From Cherax quadricarinatus (taxonomy: Eukaryota > Arthropoda > Malacostraca > Decapoda > Parastacidae): a stretch of DNA of 64,000 bases. The notes beneath the pieces are model-generated. The model had not been told where the DNA came from. It saw only the letters and a program-made list of their open reading frames with translations, and did not search any database. The position numbers and the translations under genes are program-made. How positions within the stretch are numbered: the stretch's first letter is position 1; each line of letters begins with the position of its first letter. Of the stretch, positions 1 through 15,127 are shown piece by piece. Location: the NCBI RefSeq assembly GCF_038502225.1, contig NC_091378.1, forward strand, positions 5,162,425-5,226,424. Direction: 5' to 3'.

Positions 1-40
1 ACTAGTTGTTAAAGACACTTTTCGATATAAACTTGGCCTG

Positions 41-66
41 TGTGTGTGTGTGTGTGTGTGTGTGTA
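41..66. repeat. (TG)n microsatellite
   Basis: A pure TG run of about 13 repeats. It corresponds to the (CA)n tract near 24241-24291 in the other arm of the inverted duplication, where it is longer and interrupted by CCC. Confidence 0.95.
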
Positions 67-605
67 TCAGCTATTTATCCTTGCAGAGATAGAACCAAAG
101 CTCCTGGGTCCCTTCCTCTTAACCCCCCCTCTTTCTCCCCCCTCCCTAACTGCTGTTTCAACTGTCAAGTTCAACCCACCAAGATTGTAAGAACCAGCTC
201 CTCACTCAAGGTGACGACACACCTGCCTACCTGGGTGTGTGGGAGACACTCGCATATGCTGGTCCATTCCACTCATGTTGTGAGTTACACTGCTAACTTA
301 ACCGCGTAAATATTGTACATACTGCTAACTTAATCGTGTAAATATTGTACAGAGTGGTGAAGGAATACACGGATAAAGAATAACTCTACCCCCGTTTGTG
401 TTTGTCTTCCTCTTTTGTTGTCAGCTTGCTGGGTATATTACTGACTTTGGTTACGACTAGACGCAACAAGCCTGGAATTGATACCTGTGAATATAACAGA
501 AGAGGATGAGGAGGAGCAGGAGAAGGAAGAAGATAAAAGAAAACGAGTGGGACTATAAGGCAGAAGTAGGAGGCAAGACGTTAGGGATGAGGCAGGAAGC
601 TTTAA

Positions 606-1046
606 AGGAAGCAGGAGGCTGAGGAGGGGACACAGGAGACTGAGGAGGGGACACAGGAGGCTGAGGAGGGGACACAGGAGGGAGCACAGGAGGAGGCAGG
701 AGGCTGAGGAGGGGAAACAGGAAGAGGCAGGAGGCTGAGGAGGAGACACATGAGGCTGAGGAGAGGACACAGGAGGAAGCAGAAGACTGAGGAGGGGACA
801 CAGGTAGAGGCAGGAGGCTGAGGAGGGGACACAAAAGGAGGTAGGAGGCTGAGGAGGAGACACAGGAGGCTGAGGAGGGGACACAGGAGGAGGCAGGAGG
901 CTGAGGAGGGGACACAGGAGGAAGCAGAAGACTGAGGATGGGACACAAAAGGAGGCAGGAGGCTGAGGAGGGGACACAAAAGGAGGTAGGAGGCTGAGGA
1001 GGGGACACAGGAGGCTGAGGAGGGGGACACACGAGGAGGCAGGATG
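606..1046 (-). repeat. GA-rich minisatellite, short allele of the inverted duplication
   Basis: Imperfect tandem copies built from AGGAGGCTGAGGAGGGGACAC (about 21 bp), alternating with a longer form carrying AGGAGGCAGGAGGCTG. Both strands stay open for more than 100 codons because most unit lengths are multiples of three. The implied proteins are pure Pro/Ser/Cys/Leu repeats and are not credible genes. The same array spans about 4.1 kb in the other arm. Confidence 0.93.
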
Positions 1047-1319
1047 CGCTCATTTGAATACAGTTGCCTCAGCAGTTAAGATAAGAAGGACCAAACTCGC
1101 TCAACTTTGCGCTGAAGTTACTTGGTTAATAATGTTAAATATTAAAGCAAAATATGTCAACTGAATAATAAATGAGGTGGGGTTCAGGACTCAGTTATTA
1201 CTCTCCACACCAAACACTTTCTTCCCACATGCTGACATTTTTTTCTTGGCATCTTTCCACCCATTATCTTTCCTTCCCAGCTAGAGACTGTCATTCCTAT
1301 CTCTGACTTTCTTCCCACA

Positions 1320-1537
1320 CAAAAAGTGTGCCTTCCCGTTCAGCCTGTAAGGTTTGAAACCTATCGACTGTACGAGGGTCATTAAGGCTTACCCGTCACC
1401 TGTACACAAATACCAGTGATGGTGATGCAGTGTACTGACAGCTGTTTGATCACACCGCAGGCGTGCTGCAGATGTTTGACCTCAGAGCAACACTAAGCTT
1501 GGGCCTCCATCAATACCGCAATGGAACGGTCGCAGCC
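1320..1537. other. Non-repetitive spacer
   Basis: Single-copy sequence within this window, with no convincing reading frame or RNA gene. It lies between the breakpoint of the inverted duplication and the left arm of the hairpin at 1538. Confidence 0.5.
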
Positions 1538-3539
<2,002 letters not shown>

Positions 3540-6500
3540 CTCTCTCTCTCTCTCTCACTCTCACACACCAGGCAGCCTTGCCTCACTCTCTCACTCTCAC
3601 ACACCAGGCAGCCTTGCCTCACTCTCTCACTCTCACACACCAGGCAACCTTGCCTCACTCACTCTCTCACTCTCTCTCACACACACACCAGGCAGCCTTG
3701 CCTCACTCTCTCACTCTCACACACCAGGCAGCCTTACCTCACTCTCTCACTCTCTCTCACACTCACACACCAGGCAGCCTTGCCTCACTCTCTCACTCTC
3801 ACACACCAGGCAGCCTTGCCTCACTCTCTCACTCTCACACACCAGGCAGCCTTGCCTCACTCTCTCTCACACACCAGGCAACCTTGCCTCACTCACTCTC
3901 TCCCACACTCACACACCAGGCAGCCTTGCCTCACTCTCTCACTCTCTCTCACACTCACACACCAGGCAGCCTTGCCTCACTCTCTCACTCTCACACACCA
4001 GGCAACCTTGCCTCACTCACTCTCTCACTCTCTCTCACACTCACACACCAGGCAGCCTTGCCTCACTCTCTCACTCTCACACACCAGGCAGCCTTGCCTC
4101 ACTCTCTCACTCTCACACACCAGGCAGCCTTGCCTCACTCTCTCTCACACACCAGGCAACCTTGCCTCACTCACTCTCTCCCACACTCACACACCAGGCA
4201 GCCTTGCCTCACTCTCTCACTCTCTCTCACACTCACACACCAGGCAGCCTTGCCTCACTCTCTCACTCTCACACACCAGGCAACCTTGCCTCACTCACTC
4301 TCTCACTCTCTCTCACACTCACACACCAGGCAGCCTTGCCTCACTCTCTCACTCTCACACACCAGGCAGCCTTGCCTCACTCTCTCACTCTCACACACCA
4401 GGCAACCTTGCCTCACTCACTCTCACTCTCTCACACTCACACACCAGGCAGCCTTGCCTCACTCTCTCACTCTCACACACCAGGCAACCTTGCCTCACTC
4501 ACTCTCTCACTCTCACACACCAGGCAACCTTGCCTCACTCACTCTCTCACTCTCTCTCACACTCACACACCAGGCAGCCTTGCCTCACTCTCTCACTCTC
4601 ACACACCAGGCAGTCTTGCCTCACTCTCTCACTCTCACACACCAGGCAACCTTGCCTCACTCACTCTCTCACTCTCTCTCACACTCACACACCAGGCAGC
4701 CTTGCCTCACTCTCTCACACACCAGGCAGCCTCACTCTCACTCTCACACTCACTCTCACTCTCACACTCACTCACTCACTCTCATTCACACTCACTCTCT
4801 CACACTCACACACCAGGCAGCCTTGCCTCACTCTCTCACTCTCTCACACACCAGGCAGCCTCACTCTCACACTCACTCTCACTCACACTCTCACTCACAC
4901 TCTCTCACACACACCAGGCAGCCTTGCCTCACTCTCTCACTCTCACTCACACTCTCACTCTCACACACCAGGCAGCCTCACTCTCACACTCACTCTCACT
5001 CTCACACTCTCACTCACACACCAGGCAGCCTCACTCTCACTCTCACTCACACACCAGGCAGCCTTGCCTCACTCTCTCACTCTCACACACCAGGCAGCCT
5101 TGCCTCACTCTCTCACACTCACACACCAGGCAGCCTTGCCTCACTCTCTCACTCTCACTCACACTCTCACTCTCACACACCAGGCAGCCTTACTCTCACA
5201 CTCACTCTCACTCTCACACTCTCACTCACACACCAGGCAGCCTCACTCTCACTCTCACTCACACACCAGGCAGCCTTGCCTCACTCTCTCACTCTCACAC
5301 ACCAGGCAGCCTTGCCTCACTCTCTCACACTCACACACCAGGCAGCCTTGCCTCACTCTCTCACTCTCACACACCAGGCAGCCTTGCCTCACTCTCTCAC
5401 ACCAGGCAGCCTTGCCTCACTCTCACTCTCTCACTCTCACACACCAGGCAGCCTCACTCTCACACTCACTCTCACTCACTCACTCTCACACACCAGGCAG
5501 CCTTGCCTCACTGTCACTCTCACTCTCACACTCACTCTCACTCTCACACACCAGGCAGCCTCACTCTCACTCACACTCTCACTCTCTCACTCTCACACAC
5601 CAGGCAGCCTTGCCTCACTCTCTCACACTCACACCCCAGGCAGCCTTGCCTCACTCTCTCACTCACTCACTCTCACACACCAGGCAGCCTTGCCTCACTC
5701 TCACTCTCACACACCAGGCAGCCTCACTCTCACTCTCACTCACTCTCACACACCAGGCAGGCTCACTCTCACTCACTCACTCACACTCTCACTCACTCTC
5801 ACACACCAGGCAGCCTTGCCTCACTCACTCTCACTCTCACTCACACACCAGGCAGCCTTGCCTCACTCACTCTCACTCTCACACTCACTCTCACTCTCAC
5901 TCACACTCTCACTCACACACCAGGCAGGCTCACTCTCACTCACTCACTCTCACTCACACTCTCACTCACTCACACTCTCACTCACACACCAGGCAGCCTC
6001 ACTCTCACTCTCACTCACACACCAGGCAGCCTCACTCTCACTCTCACTCACACACCAGGCAGCCTCACTCTCACTCTCACACTCACTCTCACTCACACAC
6101 CAGGCAGGCTCACTCTCACTCACTCACTCTCACTCACAGTCTCACTCACACTCTCACTCACTCACTCACTCACACTCTCACTCACACACCAGGCAGCCTC
6201 ACTCTCACTCTCTCACTCACACACCAGGCAGCCTCACTCTCACTCTCACTCTCACACTCACTCACACTCTCACTCACACCAGGCAGCCTCACTCTCTCAC
6301 TCACTCACTCACACTCTCACTCACACACCAGGCAGCCTCACTCTCACTCACTCACTCACACACCAGGCAGCCTCACTCACACTCTCACTCACTCACTCAC
6401 ACTCTCACTCACACACCAGGCAGCGTCACTCACACTCTCACTCACACTCACTCACTCACTCACTCACACTCTCACTCACACACCAGGCAGCCTCACTCAC

Positions 6501-6632
6501 ACTCTCACTCACACACCAGGCAGGCTCACTCACACTCTCACTCACACACCAGGCAGCCTCACTCACTCACACACTCACTCACACACTCACTCACTCACTC
6601 ACTCACTCACACTCTCACTCACACACCAGCAA
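3540..6632 (+). repeat. CTCACT/CACACCAGGCAG array, subfamily 1
   Basis: Variable-length units of (CTCACT)n and (CA)n joined by CACACCAGGCAGCC, most often continuing TTGCCTCACTCTCT in the first 2 kb. From about 4700 onward the TTGCCT part is increasingly lost and the unit becomes CACCAGGCAGCCTCACTCTC. Three overlapping stop-free plus-strand frames of 800-1,100 codons cross it. They encode only His/Ser/Leu/Thr/Pro repeats and are by-products of a stop-poor motif, not genes. Confidence 0.96.
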
Positions 6633-6633
6633 C

Positions 6634-6708
6634 CGGTGAAGAGGCGGGGCCAGGAGCTAGGACTCGACCCCTGCAACCACAAATAGGTGAGTACAAATAG
6701 GTGAGTAC
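6634..6708 (+). mobile_element. LINE B 3'-tail inserted inside the CTCACT array
   Basis: GTGAAGAGGCGGGGCCAGGA, a variable base or two, then ACTCGACCCCTGCAACCACA and AATAGGTGAGTAC match the 3' end of the LINE B fragments at 13722-14066 and 31869-32066. The terminal AAATAGGTGAGTAC is present twice in tandem. The element is reduced to its last 60-75 bases. It divides two array subfamilies with different unit sequences. Confidence 0.88.
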
Positions 6709-9700
6709 ACCAGGCAGGCTCACTCACTCACACACTCACTCACTCACACTCTCACTCACACACCAGGCAGGCTCACTCACTCACACACCCACTCACACAC
6801 TCACTCACACTCACTCACTCACACTCTCACTCACACACCAGGCAGGCTCACTCACTCACACTCTCACTCACACTCACACACCAGGCAGGCTCACTCACTC
6901 ACACACACTCACTCACTCACACACTCACTCACACTCACTCACTCACACTCTCACTCACACACCAGGCAGGCTCACTCACTCACTCACTCACTCACACACC
7001 AGGCAGGCTCACACACTCACTCACTCACACTCTCACTCACACACCAGGCAGGCTCACACACTCACTCACTCACTCACACTCACACTCACACACCAGGCAG
7101 GCTCACACACTCACTCACTCACTCACACTCTCACTCACACACCAGGCAGGCTCACACACTCACTCACACACTCACTCACTCACACTCTCACTCACACTCT
7201 CACTCACACACCAGGCAGGCTCACTCACTCACACTCTCACTCACACACCAGGCAGGCTCACACACTCACTCACACACTCACACTCTCACTCACACACCAG
7301 GCAGGCTCACTCACTCACTCACACTCTCACTCACACACCAGGCAGGCTCACACACTCACTCACACACTCACACTCTCACTCACACACCAGGCAGGCTCAC
7401 TCACTCACTCACACTCTCACTCACACACCAGGCAGGCTCACACACTCACTCACACACTCACTCACTCACACTCTCACTCACACACCAGGCAGGCTCACTC
7501 ACTCACTCACACTCTCACTCACACACCAGGCAGGCTAACACACTCACACACTCACTCACTCACTCACACTCTCACTCACACACCAGGCAGGCTCACTCAC
7601 TCACTCACACACTCACTCACTAACACTCTCACTCACACACCAGGCAGGCTCACTCACTCACTCACACACTCACTCACACTCTCACTCACACACCAGGCAG
7701 GCTCACTCACACACTCACTCACTCACACTCTCACTCACACACCAGGCAGGCTCACTCACACACTCACACACCAGGCAGGCTCACACACTCACTCACTCAC
7801 TCACACTCTCACTCACACACCAGGCAGGCTCACACACTCACTCACACTCTCACTCACACACCAGGCAGGCTCACTCACTCACTCACTCACACTCTCACTC
7901 ACACACCAGGCAGGCTCACTCACTCACACACCAGGCAGGCTCACTCACTCACTCACTCACACACCAGGCAGGCTCACTCACTCACTCACTCACACTCTCA
8001 CTCACACACCAGGCAGGCTCACTCACTCACTCACTCACACACACACTCACTCACTCACACACCAGGCAGGCTCACACACTCACTCACTCACACTCTCACT
8101 CACACACCAGGCAGGCTCACACACTCACTCACTCACTCACACTCTCACTCACACACCAGGCAGGCTCACTCACTCACACACTCACTCACTCACTCACTCA
8201 CACTCACTCACACACCAGGCAGGCTCACTCACTCACTCACACTCTCACACATCAGGCAGGCTCACTCACACTCTCACTCACACACCAGGCAGGCTCACAC
8301 ACTCACTCACTCACACTCTCACTCACACACCAGGCAGGCTCACTCACTCACTCACACACTCACTCACACTCTCACTCACACACCAGGCAGGCTCACTCAC
8401 TCACTCACTCACTCACACTCTCACTCACACACCAGGCAGGCTCACACTCTCACTCACACACCAGGCAGGCTCACACACTCACTCACTCACACACTCACTC
8501 ACTCACACACACACTCACTCACACTCTCACTCACACACCAGGCAGGCTCACTCACACTCACACTCTCACTCACACACCAGGCAGGCTCACTCACACTCTC
8601 ACTCACACACCAGGCAGGCTCACACACTCACTCACTCACACACTAACTCACTCACTCACACACTCACTCACTCACTCACACTCTCACTCACACACCAGGC
8701 AGGCTCACTCACTCACTCACTCACACACCAGGCAGGCTCACTCACACTCTCACTCACACACCAGGCAGGCTCACTCACTCACTCACTCACTCACACACTC
8801 ACTCACTCACTCACACTCTCACTCACACACCAGGCAGGCTCACTCACACTCTCACTCACACACCAGGCAGGCTCACTCACTCACACACTCACTCACTCAC
8901 ACACTCACTCACTCACTCACTCACACTCTCACTCACACACCAGGCAGGCTCACTTACACTCTCACTCACACACCAGGCAGGCTCACTCACTCACTCACTC
9001 ACACACTCACTCACACACTCACTCACACTCTCACTCACACACCAGGCAGGCTCACACACTCACTCACACACACACTCACACTCTCACTCACACACCAGGC
9101 AGGCTCACACACTCACTCACACACACACTCACACTCTCACTCACACACCAGGCAGGCTCACTCACTCACACACTCACTCACTCACTCACTCACACACCAG
9201 GCAGGCTCACTCACTCACTCACACACCAGGCAGGCTCACTCACACACTCACTCACACACTCACACTCTCACTCACACACCAGGCAGGCTCACTCACACAC
9301 TCACTCACTCACTCACACACTCACTCACACTCTCACTCACACACCAGGCAGGCTCACTCACTCACTCACTCACTCACACTCTCACTCACACCAGGCAGGC
9401 TCACTCACACACTCACTCACTCACACACCAGGCAGGCTCACTCACTCACACACACTCACTCACTCACACTCACACACCAGGCAGGCTCACTCACACACTC
9501 ACTCACACACCAGGGAGGCTCACTCACACACTCACTCACACACCAGGCAGGCTCACTCACTCACACACTCACTCACTCACACTCTCACTCACACACCAGG
9601 CAGGCTCACACACTCACTCACTCACACACCAGGCAGGCTCACTCACACACTCACTCACTCACACACCAGGCAGGCTCACTCACACACTCACTCACACACT

Positions 9701-11464
9701 CACTCACTCACACTCTCACTCACACACCAGGCAGGCTCACTCACACACTCACTCACTCACACTCTCACTCACACACCAGGCAGGCTCACTCACACACTCA
9801 CTCACACTCTCACTCACACACCAGGCAGGCTCACTCACACACTCACTCACTCACTCTCACTCACACACCAGGCAGGCTCACTCACACACTCACTCACTCA
9901 CTCACACTCTCACTCACACACCAGGCAGGCTCACTCACACACTCACTCACTCACACTCTCACTCACACACCAGGCAGGCTCACTCACACTCACTCACACA
10001 CCAGGCAGGCTCACTCACACACTCACTCACTCACTCACACTCTCACTCACACACCAGGCAGGCTCACTCACTCACTCACACTCTCACTCACACACCAGGC
10101 AGGCTCACTCACTCACTCACACACCAGGCAGGCTCACTCACTCACTCACACTCTCACTCACACACCAGGCAGGCTCACTCACTCACTCACTCACATTCTC
10201 ACTCACACACCAGGCAGGCTCACTCACACACTTACTCACTCACTCACACACCAGGCAGGCTCACTCACACACTCACTCACTCACTCACACACCAGGCAGG
10301 CTCACTCACTCACTCACACTCACACACCAGGCAGGCTCACACACTCACACACTCACTCACACACCAGGCAGGCTCACTCACTCACACACTCACTCACACA
10401 CCAGGCAGGCTCACTCACTCACACACTCACTCACTCACTCACTCACACACCAGGCAGGCTCACTCACACACTCACTCACTCACACACCAGGCAGGCTCAC
10501 TCACACACTCACTCACTCACACACTCACACTCTCACTCACACACCAGGCAGGCTCACTCACACACTCACTCACTCACACACTCACTCACACACTCACTCA
10601 CACTCTCACTCACACACCAGGCAGGCTCACTCACTCACTCACTCACTCACTCACACTCTCACTCACACACCAGGCAGGCTCACTCACACACTCACTCACT
10701 CACTCACACACCAGGCAGGCTCACTCACTCACTCACACACTCACTCACTCACACTCTCACTCACACACCAGGCAGGCTCACTCACACACTCACACTCACT
10801 CACACACTCACTCACACACACACACACTCACTCACTCACACTCTCACTCACACACCAGGCAGGCTCACTCACTCACTCACTCACTCACACTCTCACTCAC
10901 ACACCAGGCAGGCTCACTCACACACTCACTCACACTCTCACTCACACACCAGGCAGGCTCACACACTCACACACTCACTCACTCACACTCTCACTCACAC
11001 ACCAGGCAGGCTCACTCACTCACACTCTCACTCACACACCAGGCAGGCTCACTCACACACTCACTCACACACTCACTCACTCACTCACACTCTCACTCAC
11101 ACACCAGGCAGGCTCACACACTCACTCACACACTCACTCACACTCTCACTCACACACCAGGCAGGCTCACTCACTCACTCACTGTCACTCACTCACTCAC
11201 ACACTCACTCACACTCACACTCACACACCAGGCAGGCTCACACACTCACACTCTCACTCACACACCAGGCAGGCTCACTCACTCACTCACTGTCACTCAC
11301 TCACTCACACACTCACACACTCACTCACACTCACACTCACACACCAGGCAGGCTCGCACACTCACTCACACACTCACACTCTCACTCACACACCAGGCAC
11401 GCTCACTCACTCACTCACTGTCACTCACTCACTCACACACTCACACTCACACACCAGGCAGGCT
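6709..11464 (+). repeat. CTCACT/CACACCAGGCAG array, subfamily 2
   Basis: Units of CACACCAGGCAGGCTCACTC followed by variable (ACTC)n and (ACAC)n blocks. Here GGCAGGCTCACT replaces the GGCAGCC form found left of 6630. A stop-free plus-strand frame of about 1,600 codons (6701-11518) is an artefact of the motif. Occasional TGTCACTC variants cluster near the right end (11180-11430), where a unit of roughly 130 bp is repeated about three times. Confidence 0.96.
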
Positions 11465-11583
11465 ACTCGCTATAATCGTAAATACTTGCAAATTAAAATG
11501 ATAAAACAATTTTCTTAAACAAACCTCATTTACATAGAATCCATTTTGCAGGTTCCCTTCATATATCTTATTGTTTATTGGTC
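11465..11583. other. Short AT-rich spacer
   Basis: About 120 bp of non-repetitive AT-rich sequence between two minisatellites. No feature seen. Confidence 0.5.
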
Positions 11584-13525
11584 AGCTTCCTGCCTTCCAC
11601 GCTACCTGCCTTCCATGCTGCCTGCCTTCCACGCTGCCTGCCTTCCATACTGCCTTCCACGCTGCCTTCCACGCTATTTGCCCTCCACGCTGCCTTCCAC
11701 GCTACCTGCCTTCCATACTGCCTTCCACGCTGTCTTCCACAATGTCTGCCTTCCACGCTACCTGCCTTCCATACTGCCTTCCACGCTGCCTTCCACGCTA
11801 CCTGCCTTCCATACTGCCTTCCACGCTGTCTTCCACAATGTCTGCCTTCCATACTGCCTTCCACGCTGCCTTCCACGCTACCTGCCCTCCACGCTGCCTT
11901 CCACGCTACCTGCCTTCCATACTGCCTTCCACGCTGCCTTCCACGCTACCTGCCTTCCACGCTGTCTTCCACAATGTCTGCCTTCCACGCTACCTGCCTT
12001 CCATATTGCCTTCCACGCTGCCTTCCACGCTACCTGCCCTCCACGCTACCTGCCTTCCAAACTGCCTTCCACGCTGTCTTCCACAATGTCTGCCTTCCAC
12101 GCTACCTGCCCTCCACGCTGCCTTCCACGCTACCTGCCCTCCACGCTGCCTTCCACGCTGTCTTCCACAATGTCTGTCTTCCATGCTACCTGCCCTCCAC
12201 GCTGCCTTCCACGCTACCTGCCCTTCACGCTGCCTTCCACGCTACCTGCCCTCGACGCTGCCTTCCACGCTACCTGCCCTCCACGCTGCCTTCCACGCTA
12301 CCTGCCCTCCACGCTGCCTTCCACGCTGTCTTCCACAATGTCTGCCTTCCATGCTACCTGCCCTCCACGCTGCCTTCCACGCTACCTGCCCTTCACGCTG
12401 CCTTCCACGCTACCTGCCCTCCACGCTGCCTTCCACGCTACCTGCCCTCCACGCTCCCTTCCACGCTACCTGCCCTCCACGCTGCCTTCCACGCTGTCTT
12501 CCACAATGTCTGCCTTCCATGCTACCTGCCCTCCACGCTGCCTTCCATGCTACCTGCCCTCCACGCTGCCTTCCACGCTACCTGCCCTTCACGCTGCCTT
12601 CCACGCTACCTGCCCTCCACGCTGCCTTCCACGCTACCTGCCCTTCACGCTGCCTTCCACGCTACCTGCCCTCCACGCTGCCTTCCATGCTACCTGCCCT
12701 CCACGCTGCCTTCCACGCTACCTGCCCTCCACGCTGCCTTCCACGCTACCTGCCCTCCACGCTGTCTGCCTACCACGCTACCTGCCTTCCATACTGTCTT
12801 CCACGCTACCTGCCTTCCACACTGTCTGCCTACCACGCTACCTACCCTCCACACTGTCTTCCACGCTACCTGCCTTCCACACTGTCTGCCTTCCACACTG
12901 TCTGTCTTCAATGCTACCTGCCCTCCACACTGTCTGTCTTCCATGCTACCTGCCCTCCAAACTGTCTTCCACGCTACCTGCCCTCCACAGTCTTCCATGC
13001 TACCTGGCCTCCACAGTCTTCCATGCTACCTGCCCTCCACACTGTCTGCCTACCACGCTACCTGCCCTCCACAGTCTTCCATGCTACCTGCCCTCCACAC
13101 TGTCTGCCTACCACGCTACCTGCCCTCCACAGTCTTCCATGCTACCTGCCCTCCACACTGTCTGCCTACCACGCTACCTGCCCTCCACAGTCTTCCATGC
13201 TACCTGCCCTCCACACTGTCTGCCTACCACGCTACCTGCCCTCCACAGTCTTCCATGCTACCTGCCCTCCACACTGTCTGCCTACCACGCTACCTGCCCT
13301 CCACAGTCTTCCATGCTACCTGCCCTCCACACTGTCTGCCTACCACGCTACCTGCCCTCCACAGTCTTCCATGCTACCTGCCCTCCACACTGTCTGCCTA
13401 CCACGCTACCTGCCCTCCACAGTCTTCCATGCTACCTGCCCTCCACACTGTCTGCCTACCACGCTACCTGCCCTCCACAGTCTTCCACGCTACCTGCCCT
13501 CCACATTGTCTGCCTTCCACACTGT
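11584..13525 (+). repeat. CTTCCACGCTACCTGCC minisatellite with a 58-bp higher-order unit
   Basis: To about 12760, short units (about 14-15 bp) of the type CTTCCACGCTGC and CTTCCACGCTACCTGCC alternate irregularly. From about 13029 to 13490 the array becomes a regular 58-bp higher-order repeat of about eight copies. Each copy holds ACACTGTCTGCCTACCACGC and later ACAGTCTTCCATGCTACC. Three plus-strand frames are open over 600-740 codons because stop codons are missing from the motif; none resembles a protein. Confidence 0.95.
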
Positions 13526-13560
13526 CAACCGTAAACAAAACCTTCCCTTCACACACACAC

Positions 13561-13622
13561 ACGAGGCCTGGTCACAGAGCAGGCCGCGGGGGCGTTGACC
13601 CCCTGAACCCTCTCCAGGTATA
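13561..13622 (+). mobile_element. LINE A 3'-tail fragment
   Basis: GAGGCCTGGTC, then GGCCGCGGGGGCGTTGACCC and CTCTCCAGGTATA match the end of LINE A at 3090-3152. It is followed within 20 bases by (TG)n and (TA)n, as at the other LINE A terminus. Confidence 0.85.
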
Positions 13623-13635
13623 CACACCCTGTGTG

Positions 13636-13637
13636 TG

Positions 13638-13720
<83 letters not shown>
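13636..13720. repeat. (TA)n microsatellite
   Basis: A TA tract between a LINE A tail (left) and a LINE B fragment (right). Confidence 0.95.
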
Positions 13721-13721
<1 letters not shown>

Positions 13722-13724
<3 letters not shown>

Positions 13725-14066
13725 GAGGGTTAGGGGAGACATGATAACGACATACAAAATTCTGCGAGGAATTGACAAGGTGGATACAGACAGGATGTTT
13801 CAGAGATAGAACACAAAAACAAGGGGTCACAATTGGAAGTTGAAGACTCAGATGAGTCAAATGGATGTTAGGAAGTATTTCTTCAGTCACAGAGTTGTCA
13901 GGAAGTGGAATAGTCTGGAAAGTGACGTATTGGAGGCAGGAACCATACATAGTTTTAAGACGAGGTCTGATAAAGCTCATGGAGCAGGAAGAGGACCTAG
14001 TAGTGATTAGTGAAGAGGTGGGGCCAGGAGCTATGAATCGACCCCTTCAACCACAAACAGGTGTAC
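13722..14066 (+). mobile_element. LINE B 3' fragment with C-terminal coding remnant
   Basis: A 5'-truncated copy of a second LINE family. The coding part reads RGDMITTYKILRGIDKVD, then an in-frame TAG at about 13807. It continues through RGHNWKLK, DVRKYFFSHRVVRKWNSLES and EAGTIHSFKTRSDKAHG, which is typical of the far C-terminus of jockey/CR1/L2-type LINE polyproteins. It ends with the diagnostic tail GAGGTGGGGCCAGGAGCTAT, then CGACCCCTTCAACCACAAAC and AGGTG, followed by (AC)n. The clade is not certain. Confidence 0.85.
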
Positions 14067-14503
14067 AGACACACACACACACACCACACCGTAACCTTGC
14101 CATTTCCAGCCTTGCGTATTTTCCCGGGAGTCGGCTGGACGTGCCATCTTTTTCCCTCTGACATTTTCCATTTCCCTGGAAGAGCACCGGAGAGACCCAT
14201 AAAGTGGGCTGTAAACTCCGCCAAGTCGGGAATTTTAAGGTGCGGGAAGGCCCGCTCGCTCACTTGCAACTTGCACCAGTTGCCGGGAATCAAATTATGC
14301 GGCTTATTGGGTCTTATGGCAGCTCAAGTGAGTCCAAAGTTTCTCTGGCGACCATAATAAACGTGGGAAACTCGAGTGATCTTCACGGGTAAAAAAAAAA
14401 AAAAACAAGGATACATTTAAATGAGTATCAGGACACAGGGAAGACGGGGCAGTGTCACTCACGATAACACCAGAGGCGCCCTGGCTGAAGTTCAACCTGG
14501 GAG
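14067..14503. other. Non-repetitive region, no gene recognised
   Basis: After a short (AC)n there are about 300 bp of mixed composition. They contain several 60-100 codon frames on both strands that look like nothing I know. A 14-base A-run lies at about 14392-14405. This is one of the few stretches long enough to hold single-copy host sequence. Confidence 0.4.
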
Positions 14504-14815
14504 CCATCTCAGTATTAGGGAAGGAAATGATCAATAAAGACACCTGGGTATCTTTGTACAAATAGCCATCTCGGTATTAGGGAAGGAAATGATCAATAAA
14601 GACACCTGGCTATCTTTGTACAAATAGCCATCTCGGTATTAGGGAAGGAAATGATCAATAAAGACACCTGGCTATCTTTGTACAAATAGCCATCTCGGTA
14701 TAAGGGAAGGAAATGATCAATAAAGACACCTGGGTATCTTTGTACAAATAGCCATCTCGGTATAAGGGAAGTAAATGATTAATTAAGACATCTGGGTATC
14801 TTTATTTGTACAAGA
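14504..14815 (+). repeat. 62-bp tandem repeat, five copies
   Basis: Units start at 14504, 14566, 14628, 14690 and 14752, each 62 bp. Each contains GGGAAGGAAATGATCAATAA and ACACCTGGGTATCTTTGTAC. Copy differences are single bases (GG/AG, TATTAG/TATAAG, GGGT/GGCT). The CTGGGTATCTTT part also occurs in reverse complement just after the GCGAAACGT motif of the 418-bp unit, so this array probably derives from the same repeat family. Confidence 0.93.
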
Positions 14816-14978
14816 CACCCTGTTGTTGCACACGTGTTTAATTCTTCGTCTTGTGGGTATTGTATACCATTTATTTACAAGGAAATGATCACTAATTCTC
14901 CAGAAGGAGGAACTACTGGCCAGGGAGGTGGACACAGGTGTAAAATAGACACAAATGCAGTATAATTTGATCTTATAT

Positions 14979-15017
14979 TGACTACGTTTCGCCCACACAT
15001 TGGTCTTCATCAAGTCA
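14979..15017 (-). ncRNA. Hammerhead-ribozyme-like motif
   Basis: On the minus strand the 39 nt read: stem I 5' strand UGAC, core UUGAUGA, one extra A, a stem II hairpin opening GACC and closing GGGC, then GAAACGU, A, and the stem I 3' strand GUCA. The layout and length equal the motif in the 418-bp unit (51748-51786), but stem I differs in sequence and is still paired. Departures from an active hammerhead are C3 to U, an unpaired A before stem II, and one A.G mismatch in stem II. It is a structural candidate; self-cleavage is not shown. Confidence 0.45.
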
Positions 15018-15127
15018 CACACCTGATTCTCGTAGAACGACATGGCTGAAGTACAACTTTTAGCTTTGAGGAGGAAAGAATGTTGTGTGTATAGCTTTAT
15101 AAAGTCAGGGACTTACAGTGAAGTCAA

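Larger units (their letters stand above)
1..1319 (+). repeat. Left arm of a large inverted duplication
   Basis: Read in reverse complement, this stretch matches 19386-24327 almost base for base in its unique parts. The shared parts are the (TG)n start, the pyrimidine-rich block near 120-150, the block at 160-530 and the block at 1050-1319. The match runs off the left edge of the window. The arms differ mainly in the length of the GA-rich minisatellite between the unique blocks. Homology stops at about 1319, after CTTTCTTCCCACA. It could be a genomic inverted duplication or a fold-back assembly of two haplotypes. Confidence 0.9.

Noticed and set aside
6634..6708. tRNA-derived SINE, because the tail resembles a T-loop (ACTCGACCCCTG)
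   Set aside because: The same words lie at the 3' end of coding LINE B fragments at 14010-14062 and 31869-31930, no cloverleaf can be drawn, and no A/B box pair was found.
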